Shown here: one piece after another, positions 1-7,308 of the stretch | Layout of the letters: each line of letters starts with the position of its first letter | Numbering within the stretch: the stretch's first letter is position 1 | NCBI RefSeq assembly: GCF_902150025.1 | Contig: NZ_CABFVS010000010.1 | Location: 1-46,450 of the forward strand | Length of the DNA: 46,450 nucleotides | Direction of reading: 5' to 3' | From: Bartonella massiliensis | Lineage (GTDB): Bacteria; Pseudomonadota; Alphaproteobacteria; Rhizobiales; Rhizobiaceae | Program-made: the position numbers and the translations under genes | Notes under the pieces: model-generated | The model's input: the letters and a program-made list of their open reading frames with translations, nothing else | The model's database searches: none | What the model was told of the DNA's origin: nothing

Positions 1-180
1 GGGGGGCTTAGGTGTGCTGATCTGCATGCGTGGTTGGTAGAAAAAATTGCTGGCTAGAAGATGTTGAATTCTTGACAGAGCAGTGCGCGGGCTGAGAGGC
101 AAGTTTTATCTGGCTATGTTCTGTAAAGCCGTAAAAGCGTAAAAACGTGAAATCGTGAATAAAGAATGCGTGAAAAATGG

Positions 181-692
181 TGTGAGAGGGTAAGGCTTGT
201 TCGTTGTGTCTGATGAAGCCAGTGTCGTTTGATAGGAGGTGATCTGTAGGGGGATTGGTTGGGTAGTGATTTGGAAATTTTATTTGCTGTTTTCTGTAAA
301 AACGTAAAAATGTGGAATCGTGAAAGGGTAAGGGGAAGTTTTAGGACGTGGTGGATTTATGCTTTGTTTATGTGTCGCGTTGTGCGTCGTGTAGGCGTTG
401 TGGATGCTTTGGGGGCGTGTTTGGGGAGAATGGGAGAAGATTGAGGAGAACAGTTTTGTGAGTGGAGGGGCTGCTGGGATAAAGAGCGCTGTTAAGTGTG
501 TTGGTGCGTTGATGAGAGGAAGAATGGACGAGGAGTGTGGAGTGGAGGATATGTATAAAAGACGGAGGTATGGATGCGAGTTGCTGTGAAGGGATGTGTG
601 AAGAATGATGTGAGAGGGTAAGGCTTGTTTGTTGTGTCTGATGAAGCCAGTGTCGTTTGATAGGAGGTGATCTGTAGGGGGATTGGTTGGGT
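181..692 (+). repeat. 84-bp direct repeat pair (181-264 and 609-692)
   Basis: The 84-bp segments at 181-264 and 609-692 are nearly identical, with a single C/T difference noticed. Both end in GGGGGATTGGTTGGGT. That last motif is seen again near 5360-5376. A shorter shared segment (GAGTGGAGGGGCTG and what follows) occurs near 460-497 and 797-832, so a larger unit was probably duplicated and then diverged. No coding role is seen. Confidence 0.85.
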
Positions 693-1795
693 GGCATTTC
701 GTTTGCTTTTTTATGTATTGTGTGTGTTTGGGGGCGTGGTTTGGGCTGTTGTTACGGTATGTGGTGAGAAAGTTGGAAGGTGAATAGTCACTTGTGAGTG
801 GAGGGGCTGTTGGGATAAAGAGCGCTGTTAAGTTGTTGGGCTTTTGTTATTCTCTTATGTCGTAAACACTGCTCTTTACGGGGCTGTGATATCAGGCATG
901 GGGGATTTTGAGTAGGGGAATGCTGGATATAGGCGCGAATAATTTGGTGTGCTTTTGTCTAATTGGAAATTAACCACCAAATTGCCTTGGGTGTGTGTTG
1001 GGTTTGTTGCATGGCGTGGTATGGAATGGGGGAGAAGATTGGGGGGAAGAGTCTTGTGAGTGGAGGAGCAAGTGGGGATGGAGAGGGGGAAGGCGTGTTG
1101 AAATGATTGGGAATGTGTTGGAGAGGGCGGGGGATATCAGAGGGAAAACAGAGTGAAGGGGGAGAGCTTGGTTTTTATCATCACAAGGCACATGGAGTAT
1201 TATAGTTGCAGAGTGTTGTCGTGTAGCATGATACGGGGCTGTTGTGAAATGCGGAAGGCAGTAGAGATTTTTTTTCAAAAATGCGTGAATAACTAGCACA
1301 ATGATGTTTTATTTTGTGCTTTATGTTTTGGGCGTTGTGGTTGCATGTGGGAGTTGGTTACGGAAAGAATGATAGGAAAAAATTAAAAGTAAAATATAAA
1401 AACTTGACAAGGTTAATGTAAAAAGGTATCATAATGACATAATCAGAATTGTATCTTTAAACCAGATGAGAGCCCCTGATAAAAGCCAGTGGAAAAAATG
1501 GTGGTTGGGAAGGCAATGGGGTGGAGAGCCGTGTAAGATGATGGGGTAAAGATCGTTCAGGGGACTAAGCTTTCCAAGATTCTACTATTTGTTGCTCTGT
1601 GCGTGCATCAAGCTGTTGTTGTTTGAAATGGCGTGATGTTCTATTGCGCTGTAAAACCCTATTGTTTAGGGTGTGGCAATTTAAACTCTGCAGGGGAATT
1701 GGCCTAGGCAAAAAGCAAGATTGTTGGTGGACCAGTGTTTATCTTATCATGCCGCAAAATACTGCTTTTTAAGGCGGTGATCGTGGAGAAATAAA

Positions 1796-1992
1796 TTTCT
1801 AAGGTGCTTTTTGTGAGAGTGGCTGGTGAATATTTTAAGGGCAGAATTGGCAAGCTGGGAAACACTATTCTTGATGAAATGGCAGTGATCTGAAGTCAAC
1901 AGAGGAAACTCGCTTTAAGAGAAGCTGGAGTGTTGAGGGACCAGTATTTATCCTATCATGCTGTAAAAGACATACTTTGAAGGTGTGGTGAC
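1796..1992 (+). repeat. About 200-bp repeat, copy 1 (others at 3443-3640, 4716-4870, 5275-5325)
   Basis: This segment opens with TTTCTAAGGTGCTT and contains GGCAAGCTGGG and GTGATCTGAAGTCAACAGAG. It ends in a hairpin-family element. A closely similar copy lies at about 3443-3640, directly upstream of the first Brt promoter. Shorter copies lie at about 4716-4870, upstream of the second Brt promoter, and at about 5275-5325. The link with the Brt/HTH units suggests that the copies without a neighbouring regulator are remnants of further units. Confidence 0.75.
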
Positions 1993-2128
1993 CGGAAGTC
2001 AACAGAGGGAGGTAGCTTCTAAAGAAGAAGTCGGACTTTTTACAGACCGGCGCGGGGTAGAATCCTCGTCCCTTGAAGTGAGGGGTGGAGATCAAAATTC
2101 AGCTAATTAAAGATCGGGTTTAAATTTT

Positions 2129-2518
2129 TTAGTCCAGTGGACAAACACGAATAATATGGCCGTCGGGATCTTTGATGAGGAAGGTACGTCCAAATACGTC
2201 GGTATATGGTTCCTTCAAGACATTTATCTCAACGGTGGTTTGCTCTTGCCATTCCGCATAGAGTTTATCTACGTCCTCTCCGTGAGGCAACATAATGCCG
2301 ATTTCTGAAAAACGAGCCACATTTTCCTTAGGCGCATCACCCCCAGACCAGAGTGCAAAGAGGGCATCACCCGAAGAAGAAAAAGCAACATAGCGTGGCG
2401 AGATGAACACAGGCTCTTTTTTGAAGATGAATTTGTAAAAAGCGGTAGAATGCTCTATGTTTGATACGTATACTAACTGTAGGTTTGGGGTAACAGAATA
2501 TGTAGGGATATTACTCAT
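2129..2518 (-). CDS. VOC-fold (glyoxalase/bleomycin-resistance-like) protein
   Basis: A 129-residue protein of the vicinal oxygen chelate type. The N-terminal half gives the typical pattern of an early hydrophobic strand followed by a helix with an Ala-Phe-Tyr segment (LVYVSNIEHSTAFYKF). The C-terminal half ends with KDPDGHIIRVCPLD, the usual closing DPDGN-like motif of VOC proteins, here with H in place of N. The size fits a two-module VOC protein. The ATG is preceded by GGAG at normal spacing on the minus strand. It stands alone between non-coding stretches. The substrate cannot be told from the sequence; related proteins include lyases, dioxygenases and antibiotic-binding proteins. Confidence 0.8.
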   Translation of the reverse strand: MSNIPTYSVTPNLQLVYVSNIEHSTAFYKFIFKKEPVFISPRYVAFSSSGDALFALWSGGDAPKENVARFSEIGIMLPHGEDVDKLYAEWQEQTTVEINVLKEPYTDVFGRTFLIKDPDGHIIRVCPLD

Positions 2519-2722
2519 AAATTCTCCATTAATAGCGATTTCTTGACATGGTATACCTCTATAGAGGATATTTCAATAAGAGTTTGTGATGCTTTCATTC
2601 ACGGGGGCTCTATTTATCTTATCATGCCGTAAAACACCATGTTTTGAGGAGAATATGCGGTATGGGAAATTTTAAGCAGGGGGTTGGATATATTAGACAA
2701 TAATATTTGAGGATGTTTTTGT

Positions 2723-3112
2723 TTAATCAGAAATTAACCATAAAATTGCTGTCTGTTTTTTCTCTTTGAGTTCTCTAAAATTTCTCACAAGTGTTTGTTC
2801 CTTTTCGCTGTAGGTTTCTTGATCAGCGTATGGGTGGTTGTCTTTTGTGGAAATATTCGTTGTTGAAAGGTTAGCATAAAAGAAGGTAATGGGAACTTTC
2901 AGTATGTTGGCAATTTCTTGTAGACGTCCTGCGCTTACACGATTAAAACCTTTTTCGTATTTTTGAATTTGTTGGAAACTGACACCTAAATGGCTTCCTA
3001 ATGTTTTTTGAGAAAGCCCCATGGCAATGCGTCTCTGACGAATTCTTTTGCCAATTGAAATGTCATTAAAGTGTGAGTTTTTATTTTGAAAATGTGAGTT
3101 TTTGGTTTGCAC
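2723..3112 (-). CDS. HTH transcriptional regulator, Trp-like (copy 1)
   Basis: A 129-residue XRE-type regulator. The Cro/C1-like helix-turn-helix spans roughly residues 20-75 (KRIRQRRIAMGLSQKTLGSH, then QQIQKYEKGFNRVS). The C-terminal 50 residues are variable. The longer frame begins at 3253, but a GTG at 3112 lies 9 nt after a strong GGAGG and the frame upstream of it is inside the structured leader RNA, so I place the start at 3112. It is nearly identical to the gene at 4001-4390 through the DNA-binding domain; differences cluster in the leader and the last third. In B. henselae similar proteins (Trp) lie directly after Brt RNAs, and Trp1 affects badA expression and biofilm; a role here is by analogy. 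Confidence 0.85.
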   Translation of the reverse strand: MQTKNSHFQNKNSHFNDISIGKRIRQRRIAMGLSQKTLGSHLGVSFQQIQKYEKGFNRVSAGRLQEIANILKVPITFFYANLSTTNISTKDNHPYADQETYSEKEQTLVRNFRELKEKKQTAILWLISD

Positions 3113-3136
3113 TTTGCACCCCCTCCGGTTGCGAGC

Positions 3137-3330
3137 GCCCTCGCATGAGTATTCCGGGAGTCTAAAGGTACTGAGCTCAGTCAGCTTTTTGCTTTTAGTG
3201 CTGGTAAGCACCTGGACATAGCAAAATCTCCCGGAATTCCGGGATACCCGCAAAACGGGATAAATTTATGTACTGAGCGTTCGGGCCTTTAGCTCCCTAT
3301 TTGACCGTTGCGTGGACGATCAAAAACACG
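3137..3330 (-). ncRNA. brt: Brt-like leader RNA (copy 1)
   Basis: The start is inferred from the promoter at 3337-3365, and the 194-nt length is taken from the published Brt family (194-203 nt), so both ends are approximate. In transcript order I see a GATCG/CGGTC hairpin, an outer bulged stem (3286-3297 with 3156-3168), an inner 7-bp stem (3272-3278 with 3175-3181), a CCCG/CGGG hairpin, a CCGG palindrome and a GTGCT/AGCAC hairpin. The stems keep pairing with changed bases in the second copy. The GCGAGGGCGCTCGC hairpin (3131-3144) and the regulator's ribosome binding site follow. Known Brt RNAs are proposed to act both in trans and as cis switches for the downstream regulator. Confidence 0.8.
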
Positions 3331-3336
3331 CGTTTA

Positions 3337-3365
3337 TCAATAAAGTACTTTCAAAAGATTGGCAA
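3337..3365 (-). promoter_or_regulatory. Sigma-70 type promoter of Brt copy 1
   Basis: On the minus strand, TTGCCA (3360-3365) and TATTGA (3337-3342) are separated by exactly 17 bp. The second copy keeps the 17-bp spacer. Transcription would start near 3330. Confidence 0.75.
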
Positions 3366-4000
3366 GAAAAATTAAAACATTTGTCTATGCGGTTATATTG
3401 TAAAAGAGTGTTGTTGGTGGCGGTGATAGGCAGGTGTGTAAATTTCTAAGGTGCTTGTTGTAAAAGTGTGTGGTGAATATTTTAGGGGCAAGATTGGCAA
3501 GCTGGGGAACACTATTCTTGTGAAGAGGCAGTGATCTGAAGTCAACAGAGGAAACGCGCTTTAAGAGAAGCTGGAGTGTTGCTAACCATTATTTATCCTA
3601 TCATGCTGTAAAAGACATGCTTTGGAGGTGTTGTGGTTTAAACTTAGCAGGGAAATTTACGAGGCAAAAAGCAAGATTGTTGCTGACTAGTGTTTACTGA
3701 GCAGCGCGGGGTGGTAAGCCTTTTGTTAGCTGCTTTCTCGTCAAGATGGTAAAGCGTAAAGATGTGGATCTGTAAAAATTAAGTAGGGGCTTTCGGCTTT
3801 GTTGGGGCGCACATCTTTTAGGGAAACAATAGAGAATGAAAATGTGAAGAGTGAAGAAGTAAAGGAGAGAGGATAGGGCTTTTCCGTAGCATCTTATAAA
3901 ATAAAATGTTATCTTTTAAGGTATCGTCATCTGAATCCTATACTTTAAGGGTGTTTTGTTGGTTCTATTGATGAATAGTGTTTGCATGCTATGCTTTTGT
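3366..4000. other. Intergenic region between the two Brt/HTH units
   Basis: This stretch contains the second copy of the 200-bp repeat (about 3443-3640), a hairpin-family element near 3596-3645, and G/T-rich DNA with GTAAAG microrepeats near 3739-3860. I see no gene. Confidence 0.6.
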
Positions 4001-4390
4001 TTAATCAGAAATTAACCACAAAATTGCCTTTTGTTTTTTCGGCTGAAGCTCTCTAAAATTTTTTACAAGGGCATGTTCCTTTTCGCTGTAGGTTTCTTGA
4101 TCAGCGTATGAGGAGTTGTCTTTTGTGGAAATATCCGCTGTGACAAGATGAGCATAAAAGAAGGTAATGGGAACTTTCAGTATGTTGGCAATTTCTTGTA
4201 GACGTCCTGCGCTTACACGATTGAAGCCTTTTTCATACTTTTGAATTTGTTGGAAACTGACACCTAAATGGCTTCCTAATGTTTTTTGAGAAAGCCCCAT
4301 GGCAATGCGTCTCTGACGAATTCTTTTGCCAATCGAAATGTCATTAAAGTGTGAGTTTTTATTTTGAAAATGTGAGTTTTGGGTTTGCAC
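4001..4390 (-). CDS. HTH transcriptional regulator, Trp-like (copy 2)
   Basis: A 129-residue paralogue of the regulator at 2723-3112, with the same helix-turn-helix sequence through FNRVSAGRLQEIANILKVPI. It differs mainly near residues 80-115 (HLVTADISTKDNSS against NLSTTNISTKDNHP). I choose the GTG at 4390, preceded by GGAGG, rather than the upstream ATG at 4498, which lies inside the structured leader. Identical DNA-binding domains predict that both regulators read the same sites, while their leader RNAs differ. Two TGTGAGTTTT elements 21 bp apart lie at the start of the coding region (4350-4359 and 4371-4380) and could be an operator. Confidence 0.85.
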   Translation of the reverse strand: MQTQNSHFQNKNSHFNDISIGKRIRQRRIAMGLSQKTLGSHLGVSFQQIQKYEKGFNRVSAGRLQEIANILKVPITFFYAHLVTADISTKDNSSYADQETYSEKEHALVKNFRELQPKKQKAILWLISD

Positions 4391-4413
4391 TTTGCACCCC
4401 CTCCGGTTGCGAG

Positions 4414-4607
4414 CGCCCTCGCGTTGGTATTCCGGGAGGTTGAAAGTACTGAGCCTAATCAGCCTTTTGCTTTTAGTGCGTAAGACGCACTTGGACATAG
4501 CAAAAGCTCCCGGAATTCCGGGATACCCGCAAAGCGGGATAAATTTATGTATTAGGCTTTTCAGGCTTCAACTCCCTATTGATCGCTGCGTGGACGATCA
4601 AAGCACC
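4414..4607 (-). ncRNA. brt: Brt-like leader RNA (copy 2)
   Basis: This has the same architecture as copy 1. The outer stem pairs 4566-4576 with 4434-4446, the inner stem pairs 4551-4557 (GCCTAAT in the RNA) with 4453-4459 (ATTAGGC), and there is a perfect CCCGC-TTT-GCGGG hairpin and an AGTGCGT-CTT-ACGCACT hairpin. Several stem bases differ from copy 1 but remain complementary, which is direct evidence for conserved RNA structure. The ends are inferred from the promoter at 4614-4642 and the known family length. Confidence 0.8.
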
Positions 4608-4613
4608 TTTTGA

Positions 4614-4642
4614 GTGATAAAGTACTTTCAAAAGATTAGCAA
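4614..4642 (-). promoter_or_regulatory. Sigma-70 type promoter of Brt copy 2
   Basis: On the minus strand, TTGCTA (4637-4642) and TATCAC (4614-4619) have a 17-bp spacer. Start of transcription is predicted near 4607. Confidence 0.75.
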
Positions 4643-5045
4643 GAAAAATTAAGACTTTTCTCTTATACTTTAAAAGTCTGTCGTTTGAGGAGCGGGGGTA
4701 GGCGGGTGTGTAAATTTGTAAGGTGCTTGTTGTGAGAGTGGCTCGTGAATATTTTAGGGGCAAGATTGGCAAGCTTGAAAAACACCATTGTTTAGGGGGG
4801 TGATTTAAACTCAGCAGGGAAATTGGCCTAAGCAAAAAACAAGATTATTGTAGACCAGTGTTTATAGAGCTAGGTGGAGGGGGGTTGTTGTTGGATATAT
4901 TGGCGGATAATGTTAATCGGTGCGCCGCCATAACTACTCGCAAAATAAGAGGGTGATCAAAGACTATTGCTCCATAATTTTCTTTGTCTTATGAGTGACT
5001 TTTTTTGCTTTAACATTCTGCTAGAAACGCCTTTTAAGTTATCCT

Positions 5046-5093
5046 ATCATGCCGTAAAACACCGTCGTTTAGGGCGGTGATATCAGGCATGGG
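5046..5093. repeat. Hairpin repeat family, best copy
   Basis: CATGCC at the left pairs with GGCATG at the right, and inside them CACCG pairs with CGGTG, giving a nested stem about 48 bp long. Related, partly decayed copies starting with ATCATGCYGTAAAA or close variants lie near 855-900, 1741-1790, 1955-1995, 2620-2665, 3596-3645 and 5228-5260. Weaker ones lie near 19478-19530 and 22258-22290. They behave like a dispersed REP-type element. Confidence 0.65.
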
Positions 5094-5491
5094 AAAAGTT
5101 TGAGGGGGGGTATTTTTTACGACAGATTGGGAGTTTCTTTGCTGTTTAAGCAAAAATAGGGGATGTGTAAAACCTATTTCTTCATCATTTTTTTTAGATG
5201 ATGAGCGTTTTTCTGCTTTAAAATTTTACTGTAAAATACGGCTCTTTGGGGCGGTGATCGTTGAGCAATGTATAATTTCTAAGGTGCTTGTTGTAAGAGT
5301 AGCTCGTGAACATTTTAGAGGTGGGGTTGCTTGGCGTGTTTTTTGAAGCACTGAACTTTGTGGGGGGATTGGTTGGGGCAAGAAGCTGGGTGGTCGTTTA
5401 TAAAAGGCTGCAGGGTGGCAAGTTTTGTCCTTTGGGGGATTTGTTTAAGATCAGGGGCTTGTCCAGTGGTGGGGTGGCGTTTTGTTTGGCT

Positions 5492-5540
5492 TATTTCTGT
5501 AAAGCCGTAAAAGCGTAAAAACGTGAAATCGTGAAGAGTA
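5492..5540 (+). repeat. CGTAAAA microrepeat block (also at 119-158 and 290-322)
   Basis: A run of degenerate 8 to 9-bp units of the form GCGTAAAA/ACGTGAAAT. The same block and its right flank, including TTTATGCTTTGTTTATG, occur near 119-158 and 290-380. It probably spread as part of the larger duplicated spacer. Confidence 0.6.
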
Positions 5541-5798
5541 AGGGAAAGTTTTAGAACGTAGAAGATTTTATGCTTTGTTTATGCGTTGTGTGGGCTTGGG
5601 GGCGGGATACCCTTTTGTGAGGGCATGGAATGGGATCAGAGATTTGGGGGTGAGGATTGCTGCTTTGTTGCGTGCTTTTGTCTTTAAGAGTGTGGTCTCA
5701 TGTTTGTAATTGTTGATTGCTTTTTAAAGGTGCGGTGCTGAGTTTCATGGCATTTTCCATGTCATGGGATTGGTTTTTCTTGATTGAAAAGGAACATA

Positions 5799-6101
5799 AT
5801 GATGGCTGAGAAAAATTGTCTTCCCTTACCTCGCAAAGGGCGGAAAAAAGAGAGCGTGAATAAAACAACAAAGCGGTTTAATGAAGCCTTACTTACAGCG
5901 GCGGAGCAGGCTGGATCTCAGTATGGTGAGGATGGGCTGGTGTCTTATCTGCAATATCATGCGCTGAATAATCCCGTGCCTTTTTTTTCACTGCTTGCAA
6001 AAGTTTTGCCTCTTCAAGTGACGGGAGAAAGCGATATCAAAACAATCTCGCGGATTGAGATTGTACCGGTGAAGTCAAAAAAACCAATCGATGACACATA
6101 A
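5799..6101 (+). CDS. Small phage protein, terminase small subunit-like
   Basis: A basic protein of about 100 residues at the head of the virion module. The N-terminus is rich in Lys and Arg (LPRKGRKKESVNKTTKRFNE). The middle part (GLVSYLQYHALNNPVPFFSLLAKVLPLQVTGE) follows a pattern I know from proteins encoded just before terminase large subunits in alphaproteobacterial podophages. A TTG at 5784 extends the frame, but AAGGA lies just before the ATG pair at 5799/5802, which I prefer. Position and basic character fit DNA recognition during packaging; the functional call is inference. The last 25 codons lie in the 412-bp tandem duplication. Confidence 0.55.
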   Translation: MMAEKNCLPLPRKGRKKESVNKTTKRFNEALLTAAEQAGSQYGEDGLVSYLQYHALNNPVPFFSLLAKVLPLQVTGESDIKTISRIEIVPVKSKKPIDDT

Positions 6102-6849
6102 TCCTTCGGAAGCTGAAGGTTGTGATATTGGAAAATGAGTTGGATGAGGGGAAGGATATGGTGTCTTGAAAAGGGCACTGTTTGGATGATTGCCTAAAAG
6201 CGTGGATTGGAGGAACTTTGGTGCATGGTTTGGTGGAGACTGTATAATTGAAGCTAAGGCTATTCGTGTTTTTGTGGGGGCTCGTGATGCTTTAAGGGCT
6301 TTGGTGAAGGGGGCGTGAGGAACCGTGTCCGGAGGGGTATCTGGGTATCTGAGCGTGAGAGCATGGCTTTTATGGGGCAGGTGCTGTGTTGAAATCTGAT
6401 GCTGAGGAGAGGGCTGCTAGAGGGATTTTGGGGGGGCAGAAAGCGATATCAAAACAATCTCGCGGATTGAGATTGTACCGGTGAAGTCAAAAAAACCAAT
6501 CGATGACACATAATCCTTCGGAAGCTGAAGGTTGTGATATTGGAAAATGAGTTGGATGAGGGGAAGGATATGGTGTCTTGAAAAGGGCACTGTTTGGATG
6601 ATTGCCTAAAAGCGTGGATTGGAGGAACTTTGGTGCATGGTTTGGTGGAGACTGTATAATTGAAGCTAAGGCTATTCGTGTTTTTGTGGGGGGTCGTGAT
6701 GCTTTAAGGGCTTTGGTGAAGGGTGCGTGAGGAACCGTGTCCGGAGGGATTTTGGGTGTTTGGGTGTCTGGGCATGGCTTTTATGGGGCAGGTGCTGTGT
6801 TGAGATGTGATGCTGAGGAGATGACTGCTAGAGGGATTTTGGGGGGGTA
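6026..6849 (+). repeat. 412-bp tandem duplication
   Basis: The segment 6026-6437 is repeated at 6438-6849 with an offset of 412 bp and few differences. Each unit begins with AGAAAGCGATATCAAAACAA, inside the 3' end of the small-terminase-like gene. The second unit therefore carries an orphan copy of that gene's tail, including its stop codon. A further start of the motif (AGATAGCGATGAGG) follows at 6848. The rest of the unit is G-rich and non-coding. Confidence 0.92.
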
Positions 6850-7028
6850 GATAGCGATGAGGCTTAGGAAGAGCTTTTTGGGGGAGCTCTGTTCTAAGGA
6901 GTGTGATGTTAAGATGATCTGCTTTTTTTGAAGGGTTTTCGTAAGGAAATGGTGAAATGGGGGCGGATACCATGCTTTTGTGGGGGACAGGGGCATGGTG
7001 TTTGTGGGGCGGGGCTTTGGTTTCCCTT

Positions 7029-7060
7029 GGGGGAGAGGGGCTTGGGGGCGTATGCGGGGG
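7029..7060 (+). other. Potential G-quadruplex upstream of terL
   Basis: Four runs of four or five G (7029-7033, 7037-7040, 7044-7048, 7056-7060) with loops of 3, 3 and 7 nt meet the usual quadruplex pattern on the coding strand. Further G runs flank it from 6981 to 7107. It lies about 250 bp before the terminase gene in an otherwise empty spacer (6102-7308). Confidence 0.6.
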
Positions 7061-7308
7061 CTTTATGGGTATTGGTGGAGGCTTATGGGTATTGGTGGGG
7101 GCAAGGGGGGGCTTATGCAAAACAAGGAAAATGCCCAAAAAAGCGGGGTGTCCAAAAAGTGGGATGCGCCAAAAAAGTGCGATCTATTGCGTATCAGGAT
7201 GAAGAGAGCGCTTTTGGGAAGAGTGTTTTTCTTTAGATGGTTCTGAAATGATGAAAATTGGTATCCTTTAAAAGAGTAAAAATCATTCTTAGTGATGAAA
7301 ATTTATAC

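Larger units (their letters stand above)
1..2128. other. G/T-rich repeat-laden region, no gene
   Basis: I see no credible gene in these 2.1 kb. The plus strand is strongly enriched in G and T, so the minus strand gives long proline, serine and histidine-rich open frames that look like composition artefacts. The stretch holds degenerate repeats: an 84-bp direct repeat, short CGTAAAA-type microrepeats, copies of a 50-bp hairpin family and part of a 200-bp repeat also found near 3.4 and 4.7 kb. It is best read as decayed DNA built from duplicated intergenic segments. Confidence 0.7.
4643..5798. other. Repeat-rich intergenic region upstream of the virion module
   Basis: No convincing gene is visible. 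The open frame at 5306-5518 (plus) lies in G/T-rich repeat DNA and I do not accept it. The stretch holds partial copies of the 200-bp repeat (4716-4870 and 5275-5325), hairpin-family elements at 5046-5093 and near 5228-5260, and a CGTAAAA microrepeat block at 5492-5540. The promoter for the virion genes should lie in its last part, but I could not assign one. Confidence 0.6.

Noticed and set aside
368-1299. Minus-strand frames of about 109 codons (368-697 and 970-1299)
   Set aside because: They are Pro/Ser/His-rich because the plus strand is G/T-rich, have no ribosome binding site or family features, and lie in repeats.
5306-5518. Possible membrane peptide of 70 residues
   Set aside because: Lies in duplicated spacer DNA and its second half is the CGTAAAA microrepeat block.
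6704-7246. Overlapping frames on both strands in the spacer before terL
   Set aside because: Composition artefacts of G runs and of the 412-bp duplication; Gly/Trp-rich or Pro-rich with no domain.
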